Assembly: GCF_003711515.1 (NCBI RefSeq)
Contig: NW_021167080.1
Span: 1,571,394 to 1,635,393 of the forward strand
DNA length: 64,000 bases
From: Sodiomyces alkalinus F11
Taxonomy: Eukaryota; Ascomycota; Sordariomycetes; Glomerellales; Plectosphaerellaceae
Direction: 5' to 3'
Of this stretch, positions 47,501 to 58,980 are shown piece after piece (position 1 is the first letter of the stretch; every line of letters begins with the position of its first letter). The notes below the pieces were generated by a model, which was not told the DNA's origin, did no database searches, and worked only from the letters and a program-made list of their open reading frames with translations. The position numbers and the translations under genes are program-made.

Positions 47501-50340
47501 CCTTCGTATGGCGTTCGCTAGTCGTTAATATATCGTGGCGTTTTATTATATAGATATATAGTAGTCTTAAAGATCTTAGGCTAGATAGATATGGGCAGAT
47601 TAGCTCTAATCCTTATAGTCCTCGCCCTTCTTTAACGATGCCTTTAATCCGTTCTATAACGCTATTCTAATCCTATAAATATAGTGCCGCCGGCTAGCCT
47701 TCTACCCCCTTAGTAGCGAGGAAAGCAACGACTTCTGGGTGCTAAAATATCTTAGAATCGGCCCATAGAACGCGTGGCCTAACGTCGAATTAGGTCTTAA
47801 GTAGGGTAAAAACGTCCTTTGGAGCGTGTAGGATAGAGCCTTAGTCTCTTTTCTATAGATAGTAATCCCATGTATAACCTATATACACGTCTATAACGAA
47901 TATAATAGACTTATATAGTCCGCCCGCTAATTACTCCGCCTCTTTTAGATCGTGAAAATTAATAGCTAGGGCCTCTCCGGGCTTTAACGGGTAAAGGGAT
48001 AATATCCGCCGGATCTACTTAAGCACTTACGATTACCTACACGCGTTATAGTCCGTTATACGAGGTCCTTTTATCTTTACCCCCTAAATAGCGTCGATAA
48101 TCTTTATAAGAGTATCAGTGCCGTAGTGGCTAAGGCGTTCGTGCTACTATTATACCGTGGTCTTCTACGGTTACCGCGGTTATCGTGATCTTCTATACGG
48201 GTTATCGCGGGGGTGCCTTACTAAGACCGCGAACGCGGTAGCGGCCGTGGCTTCCGCGCGCTCGATTATATACTAGCTATAGATATTTAGTAGTTTATAG
48301 ATAGGCTAGTTATTAGCGGGGCTAATAATAGTATCGTTTACGGTATCCTAGCAGTAACCTTATAGGCATAGCTAGCGTTTCGAGACGATATTAGTAACGA
48401 ATTCCTTATAGTATATAACGTCACGGAGGCGTAATAGCCTCTTCGTGCCTAATAGGGATTATATACGTAGCTTAACGTCTCCGTATCCGAGGATAGGAGC
48501 CTTATAAGTACTCACCTAAAGCGTTAATAAATTAACCGTGGGTAGTCTAATGGCCGTAAAACGGCCTCGATTATTAAAGATATAGATTAACGATCCTAAG
48601 TCTAGGATCGTGTAGTGTGATAGCGCTCTGGCTTAGTTAATAGAAAGGGATATCCCCTATTCTTATTATAATCTTAATAGTATTATCGTATAACGACGCG
48701 CTACCCCCTGGGTTAGGGGGGCTCTTAGTCTCCCCGTCGTAGTAACGGACAGGTTTTTATAAACTATAGTAGTAGGCGTAGTATTATAGAGTTAATCTTC
48801 CTAGACTTCCTCTATCTTATTAGCGGTGATAGCTATTACTTCCCGCCTTTTCTATATCGCGGTATCTACGCGGCTTTTAAAACTATAAATACGTATCTTC
48901 TTTTCCGCGACCTTTATAATATCTTTATAGCCACGCTAGGTATAAGGGCGTATATCCGGCCTTACATACTAATAGGCGGCGGTGGTATAGGTGTTTTTAT
49001 ATATCTTATAAGGCCTCCTTATTACGGGAGAGATAGCCTTTACGGACGTGTTACTATAAGGGCGTTTCTTATTATTATCGTTATTAGTAGTATTCTTAGT
49101 ATTAAGGAGGTTTCTAAGGGTATTAAAGGTGTCTCTCCCTACTCTAGGCTTTATAGCGGTGGATTATAGGCTCTTTATATTACTAAGAACCGCCCGTAGA
49201 GCCTTTACGAAGTCGTTAATCGTTAGTTCATTTTCCGTAATCTTATCATAGTTATTGACCAGGTAGTTATTACTCTATTCCTAGGTAATAGGTCTAACGG
49301 CTTTTAACGCGTCTTCTACCTAATAGTCCGCGCTTAATAGTTCTAAAACGCCTATATATTTATAGTGTATTATCGTTATTTTCCAGCTTACCACCTAGGC
49401 GTCTATATCCTTAGGTATAGCCTTTATAGGCGTAGTGTATCATCGGTATAAGACTAGGGCTTCCTTACGGAGGTTTATAGGTATTAGTCCTGCGTGCGCG
49501 TATAGGAGAGTAATCTAGGCCCGCGGGTTATTTACGGTATTATCCTACAGCTAGGTGTGGAGGTCGCGTAATATAGTATATACGGTCCTTTTAATATAGG
49601 AGTATACCTCGTTAAACTCCTTATACTACGCGTCGTAGTCTGCCTTTTCCTCGCGGTATATACAGCGATTTTATAGGTAGCGTATACGCCCTTTTTTAAA
49701 GAGGTCGTCGATAAATGTAGGCATCCTGGTTAGTGGTTCTTTCGTTACGGCTATAACCTTCCGGCGAGCGGCCGTCTTCCTCTTACCGGTAGCTATAGTA
49801 GCGGCTATAGTAGCCGTGGATTCTATAGTATCCGTGGCCTTATCGCCCTTTAGCGTGATAGTGGAAGACGGAATAGCTATAACAGTAGTAGCCGTGGCCT
49901 CCTCCGTGTTAGGGTCTACGGCGAGGGCTTTATATTTACGAATATTAGGGGGTATAGATATAAGAAGGAGATAGGCGTTAGCCTCCTTATCGCTTAGCTT
50001 TAGATTAAGGTAGTTATCCTAGTAGGTATAACGGCTTGTCAAAAGTTGTTTACGTATTTAGGCCGAAAATATAGATTATTCGAACTAAGGAAGGAAAGGA
50101 GGGAAGGAAAAGTCTGCGTAGTGTGTAGGCGGCTAAGTATATATAGAATCGCACAGGCCTCGCTAGGAGGTCCGTGCTTCTTGGTCCCGGCCACTGCCGG
50201 GGACTATTCCGCGGGCCACTGCCCGTAATAGTAGGAGGCCGATTTACCGCGTACGGCGCGCTCCTAAACTGCCTAATCCCTCTAGTTAACGAGGGTCGTG
50301 GTAGCCGCCTTCTATTCGGCGTTAGATATGTTAGAAGATA
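44600..50340 (-). pseudogene. Copia gag-pol remnant
   Basis: Reading leftward on the minus strand, the polyprotein is broken by many stops. The RT core reads LFFYVNDIGLIYYRDCKTDA at about 45790-45854. This corresponds to the Copia YVDD box with Asp changed to Asn by a G-to-A change. RNase H reads SDASFKDNLDRKSSKEYTIK then LIESELLALTEVAKETYSL at about 45180-45370, typical of Copia. Gag and integrase lie to the right (up to about 50,300) and are too mutated to delimit. Confidence 0.82.
45650..45679. other. Assembly gap (30 N)
   Basis: Thirty N within the Copia reverse-transcriptase region. The true length of the missing sequence is unknown. Confidence 0.99.
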
Positions 50341-50527
50341 TCTTTACTAGATTATCGTTTATCGGTTAGTTAATTAATAGGTAGGTTAATTAATCTCTTA
50401 ATTACTCTGATTAGGTCGATAGTAGTTATTTAAGAGTGCTTATATAGATATAATTACTTTTTTATAGTGGAATAGGGGTAGCCTTATTAATATCTATTAT
50501 TTAGGCATTATAAACCGGGCTTATAAC

Positions 50528-50811
50528 TGTTATACGTTAAATAGGCACTTAAATAATTAACTTAGTAGAGCAGAAATCTCGTGTGTGTGTATTATATTAA
50601 GTTATATCTGGGAGAGTCTCTTATGCCCTTAATTTGGGTGGTGAAGACTCCGTTGTGGGTACTATGTTATTTGGATCCTATCCTGTCTTTTCCGGTATCC
50701 ACCCTTATTATATCCTGTTGCCCGAAGTCCCTAATATCCGGAGCCCTTAGTTATGGAGTGGATCCCCCCTGGTTCCCCTATGGGCTATATCGTGGTCCTG
50801 CCTATGCGATA
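50528..50811 (-). repeat. 5' LTR of the Copia element
   Basis: 284-bp partner of 44297-44580. It is slightly less RIP-mutated in its second half (retains TG in several places where the left copy has TA). The presumed primer-binding region is on its left (50508-50527), too altered to assign a tRNA. Confidence 0.88.
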
Positions 50812-50839
50812 GCCTTAGCTACTAAGTAAACTGCTACGG

Positions 50840-52600
50840 TTTCCACGTATAACGGCTAGGAAACTAGTAATAGAATAACTCACGGCTATTAGCGTTATCA
50901 CGGTTATAATCGAAAAAGGCTATTAGCTGAGTCTTCCGCTCCTATAATATACGCTTAATCTGGCTTATAGTCGTGTTATCGCCGAAGTATATAGGCTACT
51001 GTCCCTTAAGATAAACCGGAAGACGTATAATAGGTGGATACTTATAGTGCACAGGGAACTCGAATAACTAAATAACGGCCTCCGCGGGACTAATATAACG
51101 ACTCTGGAGATAGAGGTTAACCTCGTCTTCGCCCTTTTCGCCGAATATACGCGTAGTTATACGGTCGGTGCCCTTATAAATATACTTATATATATACTTA
51201 ATCGCCTAAATAGAACCGTAAATATCAAGGTTAGTAAGGTATAGAACGGAGGCAGATATACAGGAGAGAATAACTTACCTTAATAGATCCGTAAATCTTA
51301 ACGTTAATATAGGCACTATAGCAGAGGCAGAGATACGGGCTATAGGGAATAATAAAACGGTTATTAAGGGGGACCTCTTCTACACGGCCTCTTTTTATAA
51401 CGTGTAGGCTAGAGTTACGGCGCCTATATTTATGATAACTATCCTCCCGTATAGTCGTCTTTAGGCAGTACGGCTTAGGGAACCGCTTAGAGTACTTTAT
51501 ACGGTTCTTATTATTAGGCTACGGCTATATACACGGTGTAAAGGGCTTATTATCACCGTAAGGACTATATATTATATTCTTACTAATAATAATAAAAAGA
51601 CGGCTAGTAGGATCCGACTCGCGGTCTGGTAGCTCTATAGAGATAACCTTATCGATATTTATAGGGTCCTTATATATCTTAGCCGCCTGCGGCGTAAGGA
51701 AAAGAAGGATATAACGTTATAGAAGACCGCGCTTTTAGTATTCTACGGTTTATATAATCCCCGTAAACTCACTAAATAGACTATCACGCAGCTATTATTC
51801 TAGGTTGCGGGACTTTAACTCGAATACACGGCTAACTAAATCGGGCCGGTTATTAGTAGTCTAACCTAGCTAAAGCTCCCGTATAATCTTTAGCTAGGTA
51901 GGATTAGCCGTAAAGGTGATAAAAAAGGTCGGAGTGCTAAAAGCCCGTATAATTACCATAGAATCTTAATGATACTACGAGATAAACCTTTAGCCGCTAA
52001 CGTAATTTAAGGGTAAGACGATCCGTCGGCTAATATTACGGGTTTCGCCGTCGGCCTTATACGCCTAATCCCGTATCCCGTTATATATGTTAGCCCGTAT
52101 CTCGTTCTAATAGCGCTGGATCCAATTAAGCTTCTTCTAATCGCAGGATATCTATAGGTCCACTAAAAACTACTAAAAAAGACGGCCGTATATAAAGGGC
52201 ATAAACCTCCACTAGTATCGCGAGTATAGTATATAACGGCAGAATTAATAGAACTTAACCTCGGTGTTCTACCGCTAACAGTTATAAATATCCCGTAACT
52301 ATAACTGCTAGTAATATCCGGAACCGCCACGCGGATATATAAGCGGGTAAGATAGTAGTAGGTAGGTAGAATACTTATAGTGGATCCGCGTAAGGCCGCC
52401 TACGCTACCGTTAGACCGTCTCTCTACGAGGATAATATCACGGTAGCAGACTTCACCCCACTTATCCGGTATAATAGCCGTAACCTTATCCGTAACGGGC
52501 AGATTCTCACGCCGTATATTAGCACCCTGCTTAATAACTAATTCTATCCTAGGGTTAAGTATAATACGATATTATTCACGGAGGGAGTTAAAGCGTTCGC
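50840..52600 (-). pseudogene. Helitron Rep/helicase-like protein remnant
   Basis: Over 500 codons can be followed in one minus-strand frame despite RIP stops. Readable blocks: LPVTDKVTAIIPDKWGEVCY, then PTFFITFTANPT (near 51900-51935), NRPDLVSRVFELK, KVISIELPDRESDPTSRL, KRFPKPYC, RGRVEEVPLNNRFIIPYSPY, YINVKIYGSIK, and AIKYIYKYIYKG to PAEAVIxLFEFPVHYKYPP near 51150. These match fungal Helitron helicase-like (Rep) domains. The HUH position, after KRGL near 51740, is destroyed (stop-R-Y). Confidence 0.88.
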
Positions 52601-53543
52601 GGGCCGTTTTATATATTTATATAAAGGGGTTATACTTATGCAGGAAGTCCGAAATTTCCCCTAGGATACAACGGTTAAGTATATAGTCGAGGTTTTAGGT
52701 ATTCGTAAGGCGCTAGTCGGTAATAGCCTACGGATTATAAAAGTATAGCTAGATAAAGGCGGGAAGTCGACCTATAGCACTTAATAGCCTAGTATAGTGG
52801 TAGAGGGTGCCGTGGATCTAGAAGGCTATCACGCCGCCAGCCGTAGCACCTTAACGGGTCTTAGTATATTATATAGATATAAACGAAAAGGCATTATTAT
52901 ATTAACGGATTCTCTTACGATAATCTACAGCTTAAGCGGTATCCGCGTATAGTAAACGTTAGAAGAAGTCGGGTAGCGGGGAGATAACAGGAACGTCGAT
53001 ATCGCCCTAGTTATAATAGGTGCTAAATTTCGGGTTCGTAGGCGATAATTCCTAAGTAATAGAAGATAATAGCTATTAGCTAACGACTAATAACACGGGA
53101 TAGAAAACTAACCTATAACTTCTCCCTAATCTAATAGAGCGTAGCGTAATATTTATACCCTACCCGTATTAATCTAAGGTTATAGTAATTAACCGTAATA
53201 CCCGGCTAATACTATCCTAATAGCCTAATATATTCTTCGCGGCGTCCGCGACGGTCGATATTCGTATTACGCTAGCTAGTATTAACGGCTATTCTCTTAT
53301 AATAGGCTATAACGCGGCAGGCACTATAGGTATTATACGCGGCACCGTTATGCCGTATAGTAAAATCAATACTCGGAAAGTAACACCTATAGTACGTGTA
53401 ATAACTTCCTGGGGTAGCCTATAGGCCTTATCTCTACTAATAAGCACGGCGGCGATGTGGAGGAATAGGGGCAGGATCTATTAGAGGGTGGGTTATTGGA
53501 ACGGGTGGAGGAGGAGCCGCCGAACTTGTAGGAGGTTCTTCAC

Positions 53544-53639
53544 GGGCGGCTTAACGGGCGGCTTAACGGGCGGCTTAACGGGCGGCTTAACGGGCGGCTT
53601 AACGGGCGGCTTAACGGGCGGCTTAACGGGCGGCTTAAC
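53544..53639. repeat. 12-bp tandem repeat, 8 copies of GGGCGGCTTAAC
   Basis: Eight near-perfect copies inside the Helitron N-terminal region. On the plus strand they would encode a TGGL repeat in a short frame that is unlikely to be a gene. Their perfection within heavily mutated DNA suggests recent expansion or absence of RIP-able CA/TG. Confidence 0.9.
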
Positions 53640-53989
53640 AGGCGTTTCGGTTAGTTACCCTCGTAGCATAACACATTACATAGGTAGCGTAAATCCTATA
53701 TACCCGAGGATAATAACCAAAATCAGAAAATGGCTTAAGGTTCTTATAGCCACGGCAGGTTCGCGGCTCTGAATTAGGCTGGCTAACTATATTAACGGCA
53801 TAAATAACGTAGTATAACGCTATATAAAAAACTCTACGGGCACTGTAGAATACAGGTAGTAGATAGGAGACACGGCGATATAGTCTATACGTCTAATTTA
53901 CGGGCGATCCGTACTCTAATCCCTTAATAACCTACCGCGGTATTTACGGTAAAAGCTATATAACTTAAAGGTACCGCTGGTTTACGGGC

Positions 53990-54286
53990 TATATAGCTAT
54001 ATACTGTGAAAGCAAGTCCCCCGAAAGTCCCCCGAAAAACACTACTAAATCCCGTAAAACGGGTCCGGGCGGTAGTACTAGTACGAACGCAAGGCTGGCT
54101 ATTAACTTACGTAAATTAAAGCGGGCCAGCGTCAGTGCTATACAGCTATATACTATGAAAGCAAGTCCCCCGAAAGTCCCCCGAAAAACACTGCTAAATC
54201 CCGTAAAACGGGTCCGGGCGGTAGTACTGGTACGAACGCAAGGCTGGCTGTTAACTTACGCAAATTAAAGCGGGCCAGCGTCAGTG
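53990..54286. repeat. 149-bp tandem duplication at the Helitron 5' end
   Basis: Two copies (53990-54137 and 54139-54286, offset 149) differ at about five sites, all transitions: CTGTG/CTATG, CACTACT/CACTGCT, ACTAGTA/ACTGGTA, GGCTATT/GGCTGTT, ACGTAAA/ACGCAAA. Each unit ends with CCAGCGTCAGTG. The outer copy retains more unmutated CA/TG. Confidence 0.88.
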
Positions 54287-54296
54287 TAGACTTAGA

Positions 54297-55698
54297 TACC
54301 TTACCTTACGGAGTAGCTAATACCTAGGTAGCAAGTGCGAAGTGCAAGGCAACCTGGAAGTAGTCAACACTTCCAATGACAACAGACTAAGGTACCTAAC
54401 AAAATAAGCCAAAGCACTCCAGCAGCCAGCTGAGGTAGACAAGTGGAGGAGGCACTGCGCCCCCATGAAACAGCCACGAAGATGTACTTTATTAGCTCCG
54501 TACTCCTTTATGCCGATCCAGGGAAGGGGCTTTTTTTCTTCGTAGACTTATTATTATTACACATACGTCCCACACACCGTGGACCTGGTACTTTGTACGG
54601 ATACTTCCCGCTTCGCTCTCCACATAATAATTAGTTGTACACTACTTCGTACGTTGTACACTACTCCGCAACTTCGCAAGGACCCCCGGCCCCGGTCCCT
54701 CTAAGGTACGAAGTGGTCCTGAACCTAGGTTGGTCGGTTTTAGGGATCTTCCTCCCCGCCTGAATTCCAACCTCTTTCAACCTACGTTCGACTTTACCCT
54801 ACGCCGTGTCGTTCGCCGCCCGTCCCTCCAGATCGATCCCTTTGTCCTCTTGACTTTGATCCCTAGCTCATTTCAACCATCAGGGACCTGAGGCATGAGG
54901 AACGACAATACGAACTCTAGCGCCTCAATACAATACATCCGACGTCCCGACCGTCGTCGACAACCGCAACCACCTTCAATTTAAACAGCGCCCTCTGCCT
55001 TATTGACTTGCGAACAACTTCCGAGTCTCGTCCACTTCATTCTTCCTTCGCATCGACTGTTTTCTCCCAATTCGACAGAGAAAAGAAGAGACCAAGTGGA
55101 CTTCCACATCATTCGGATGAGGTGTACTCCATGATCAACCTGCCTCTCCGCCGTACGGTCCTCTCTTGATCGTTTTTCCGCGTCTCCTCTACCCACCCGC
55201 GGCACCGCCTGTTGCCATCTCTATTCAGTCTCCGGGTAATCCTTCTTTGGAGCCTTGTAATCGCGGTTACATACGTATCAATACCACGGACGACAGAACC
55301 GGGCTGGCCCTCACAAAACAAGGAAAGAAGAAAAAACCCCATTATACTCTCGGTGGCAAACCATCTCTCAAATCACCTAAATCCGCGTTTGAGAAGTCTA
55401 TCATCTTCTGTACATGCCAGACCTAGGTATAGACTTTGGTCTCTTTCGCTGAAGAGCTGCCGAGCCGCTCGATTTCGACTCGATTCATTGTTGGGCGGTA
55501 TCGCTCTCCGTACCCAATATTCTCTCGCCTTCACCGATCGTTGTTTCGAGTCTTCCCGATACCCCACTGCGACGAGTGCCGACCAATAATCGCCCATCTT
55601 TATAGCTGTGTCGCGTCCTTCAACCCACCACAGGCCATTGCCAGAGGCTGGACCTGGATTCTCTATCAAGAAGGCGTCATTTGTTGCCTGTTGAGAGT
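54297..55698. other. Boundary and 5' region of the F-box gene
   Basis: Composition returns to normal. It is rich in GTAC/ACTTCGTAC words (54580-54720) and C/T-rich DNA (54740-55650), likely promoter and long leader of the F-box gene. No supported gene. Confidence 0.5.
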
Positions 55699-58068
55699 AT
55701 GGCAAGATACGGACGACCGCTAAGCTTCTCGGAGAGGAGGGGCAGCCAGCTTAGCGAGGACATGACTTTGAATACCGGCACCACGGGCGGAAGCAACCTT
55801 AGGGATAAGTTGCCCCAGCTAGTTGGCCACATCCGTGGACCCCCGACCCCCAGCATGAGCACGCCTGCCCCCGATTTTGACCAGCAATTAACGGGTTCCC
55901 CTCCTCCCCCTCCCACTCCTGCGGCATCGCCAGGGCCATCGCATGGGGAACTTGATTGGAGTAAAGCTGCCGACGACGAAGACTTCTTCCTCGCCAAGGT
56001 CCGCCAACACTTTAAGATGTGTTCCGGCCCAGAGCGCAACCGGATCCTGGGCGATCTCCTGAATCTCTGCACTAGCCAGCAACTGAGCTTCGTCCACCAG
56101 TTCGTCAGCCCGTTGCTGAAGAAAGACCCGTTTACAAGCCTCCCAGATGAATTGTGCTTACGTGTGAGTACTGCCGCGTTACTTTTACCAAGATTATAGA
56201 GGTTTGCTGATCACAAAACGCTAACGTCCAAAGGTTTTGTCCTTTATCGATGATCCAAAAGTCCTAGCGCGGGCCTCGCAGGTCTCACGCCGCTGGAGGG
56301 ATCTCCTAGCCGATGACGTGACCTGGAAGAACTTGTGCGTCAAGCACAATTATGGACGTGCGCTTGCGGAATTGTCGGATTCGCAGCAGGACCAACATAT
56401 TCCCGAAAGTGACACCAATCTCGATCATGTCTCAAGCCATAGTGCTCACCTCGGCTACCCATCTCGCCCAACGTCCCTTGGTTTATCTCGGGACGAAGGG
56501 TCGGCGATGTCTTCATCCTCAGACACCCCAGTCATTTTGCGCCAGAAAATAAGAAGCTACAAATCTCACTTCAAGAAGAGATACCTGGTTGAAGCAGCCT
56601 GGAAACGCGGAGGTACCCACGTTACTAGGCACATTACCCAGGAGGGCGGGGTCGTTACCAGCTTGCACTTGACCCCGAAGTATATCATCGTGGCCCTCGA
56701 CAACGCCAAGATCCACGTCTTCGATGCTCAAGGAAACCCTCTGCGCACACTGCAGGGACATGTTATGGGCGTCTGGGCAATGGTCCCCTGGGATGACATC
56801 CTCGTCAGCGGAGGCTGTGACCGCGACGTGCGGGTTTGGGACCTGACAACTGGGTAAGTGTTCCAATCATCGTCCAAGGGGAGGTTTCCGGGATGGGCCT
56901 TGTAGAGCAATTGACTGACCGGGGGCGACAGCGCTTGCCTACATACGTTACGAGGCCATACCTCTACCGTTCGCTGCCTTAAAATGTCGGATTCCAGGAC
57001 AGCCATTTCGGGCTCGCGAGATACCACACTACGGATCTGGGACATCCGGGAAGGCGTATGCCGGAATGTCCTTGTCGGTCATGGTGCGAGCGTCAGGTGT
57101 CTAGAGATCCATGGCGACATTGTCGTGTCGGGCAGCTATGACACGATGGCCAAGGTCTGGAGCATCTCGCAAGGACGATGTATCCAGACCCTCCAGGGCC
57201 ATTTCAGTCAGATCTACGCCATTGCCTTCGATGGGAAGCGAGTCGTGACCGGAAGCTTGGATACCAATGTTCGCATCTGGGATCCCCGCACAGCGTAAGT
57301 TTATCTGTGTCCTTTTTCTTTTTTGCTTCCTCCTTTCTGTTATCTTTCTGGGTTCTGAATTAACACCCGTCGCAGTGAATGCCTCGCCATCCTTCAAGGT
57401 CATACCTCGCTCGTTGGCCAGCTTCAAATGCGTGGCGACATTCTTGTCACCGGCGGCTCCGACGGGTCAGTACGGGTGTGGTCACTAGAGAAGATGTGCC
57501 CCATCCACCGCCTTGCCGCACATGACAATAGCGTGACCAGCCTACAGTTTGACGATACTCGGGTCGTGAGTGGCGGAAGTGATGGTCGCGTCAAGATTTG
57601 GGACCTTAAGACGGGCTATTTGGTGCGAGAGCTCATTGCCCAAGGAGAAGCTGTATGGAGAGTCTCCTTTGAGGATGAGAAGTGCGTCGCTCTGGCCCTC
57701 CGGCAAGGTAGAACAATAATGGAGGTGAGTGACTCGAGATATGAGGGGCAACGCCATGTTCCTTCGGTCTATGGTTCAAGCACGGGGGTACTGACAATGG
57801 TCCTGTTCAGGTTTGGTCGTTCTCGCCGCCTCCCGAGGAAGAGTTCACAGCATACGATCGCCAGCTTTCTCTTCAACAACGCTCACTTCTCCCTCATACT
57901 CCGCCCCGCCCGCTGAGCGCCATGCAGCTTGATTTCCGGTCAGCACAACAAGCCGTTGCTGGGTCCAGTCGACGATCTTCCGGCGCCCAAGATGTTGACA
58001 TGAGGGATGCTGGCCCCTCCACGGCTCCGCTGCAGGGTGGCAACCAAACATTCTTCCACGACGATTAA
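55699..58068 (+). CDS. F-box/WD40 protein of the Cdc4/FWD-1 type (SCF substrate receptor)
   Basis: The substrate-recognition subunit of an SCF ubiquitin ligase. Neurospora FWD-1 targets FREQUENCY, and Cdc4/Fbw7 target phospho-cyclins and CKIs. Five exons (55699-56163, 56234-56853, 56932-57294, 57376-57724, 57811-58068) encode 684 residues; all introns are 70-86 nt, GT-AG and in frame. The F-box is at about residues 143-200 (DPFTSLPDELCLR-VLSFIDD, ASQVSRRWRDLLADD, WKNLCVKH). A CDC4-like linker helix follows (KSHFKKRYLVEAAWKRG). WD40 repeats fill about 275-610, each with a GH...W-D pattern (LQGHVMGVW, RGHTSTVRCL, VGHGASVRCL, QGHFSQIYAI, QGHTSLVGQL, AAHDNSVTSL). The N-terminus is disordered and Pro-rich and the tail is Gln/Ser-rich. 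Intron 4 ends with CAG before VWSFSPPPEEE. Confidence 0.93.
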
Positions 58069-58980
58069 GTTCACGCAACTAGGGCTACGTGCCTAGACAA
58101 CGTTGCGACTTGGACGGAGCCGATGGTCTCTATCTATCTTGTGCAGTATAAATTAGCAAGCGTGTTTCATGATAGACTATTCGGGAGAGCTGGCTGCTGG
58201 AGTAGGTATTCGGGGGTCTGCTCTTCCAAGGAGGCCTGTACTTATCCACTTTGGGCGACTTTCTTCGTCTCATTGTGTATATAGTAATACCATCTTACAC
58301 TTGGGCGGTGGACTGAACTCGGGGCAAGGACACATACATTAACAAGGCAAATATACTACGGAGTGGAGTGCATCGGGTCATGGTTCATGTTCGTTATCTG
58401 CCTGCTTGACTTGAGTTCTCGTGAAGAGTGACGAGCAGGGCTACGAGGGACATCAAGTCCGGCCGAAGTTGAGCCTTTTGTAGCACTTGTGTGTACCTCA
58501 TCAGTATATGTGAGCTGAGGAAGCTACTTACGCTTCTCGTCTAAGGTACCTAGGTACTCTGTCTAGGTTCTCTTCGGTCCTACCTATCGATTCCGAGTAC
58601 GGAGTACATGGGCTCGTTCTGACACCTTTCCCAAAAAGCGAAGTAAAAGGTACGCGGGACACGGAGTACACGGGACGAAAATACAAGACCCCTTTCTGAC
58701 TAATTATATTGACACGGAAACCACTTTCCCCTTTAGCGTGCGGTATTGCACCGCACCAACAGAAACGCTAGAGAAGTCTGTTGAGTGGAGTATCCGTGCG
58801 GGTCCTCTAAGCCATTTATGTACTAGCTTCCTTCAACAATAGCTATCTTTCTCAACACCGCGATTTTTCGGAGCTTGAATTGACGAGGGATAATATTATC
58901 TCGACAGTTTTCTCTTCTTTCTCCTTCTGCTCCACCACCTTTGCAGTCAACATCGACCGGAGGCTCATTCATCAGCCACG
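58069..58980. other. Intergenic between F-box gene and PDA1
   Basis: No gene seen. It contains TACGGAGTAC-type words at 58598-58680. C/T-rich leader DNA precedes PDA1 (58900-58960). Confidence 0.5.

Larger units (their letters stand above)
44297..50811 (-). mobile_element. RIP-degraded Ty1/Copia LTR retrotransposon nested in the Helitron
   Basis: A 6.5-kb element with two 284-bp direct LTRs (44297-44580, 50528-50811). It reads on the minus strand. The right LTR is the 5' LTR. Next to the left LTR a minus-strand purine run AAGGGGGTG precedes TGTTGT, as in Copia polypurine tracts. The LTR ends are TGTT...AACA with RIP changes (ancestral TG...CA). The flanks are GTTTA (44292-44296) and GCCTT (50812-50816), compatible with a 5-bp target duplication at four positions if RIP is allowed. 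Confidence 0.9.
50812..54296 (-). mobile_element. Right part of RIP-degraded Helitron (5' side)
   Basis: It continues the element at 42100-44296 on the other side of the Copia insertion. It holds Rep-type coding remnants, a 12-bp tandem repeat and a duplicated 5' end. On the minus strand the end reads TCTACACTGACGCTGG (54286 leftward), or TCTAAGTC if it begins at 54296. Helitrons start with TC and insert at AT. The 54296 start is preceded by A on that strand, which fits. Confidence 0.75.

Noticed and set aside
50046..50228. A short plus-strand frame in the Copia element
   Set aside because: It is antisense to the element's coding strand, in RIP DNA, and without features.
53488..53772. A plus-strand frame with TGGL repeats
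   Set aside because: It arises from the 12-bp minisatellite inside the minus-strand Helitron. No other support.
53544..54286. CRISPR-like array
   Set aside because: The 12-bp units have no spacers and the 149-bp units are a tandem duplication. The organism is a fungus.
42030..54296. A Starship-type giant element
   Set aside because: No tyrosine-recombinase (DUF3435) coding remnant was seen. Rep/helicase and Copia proteins explain the island.
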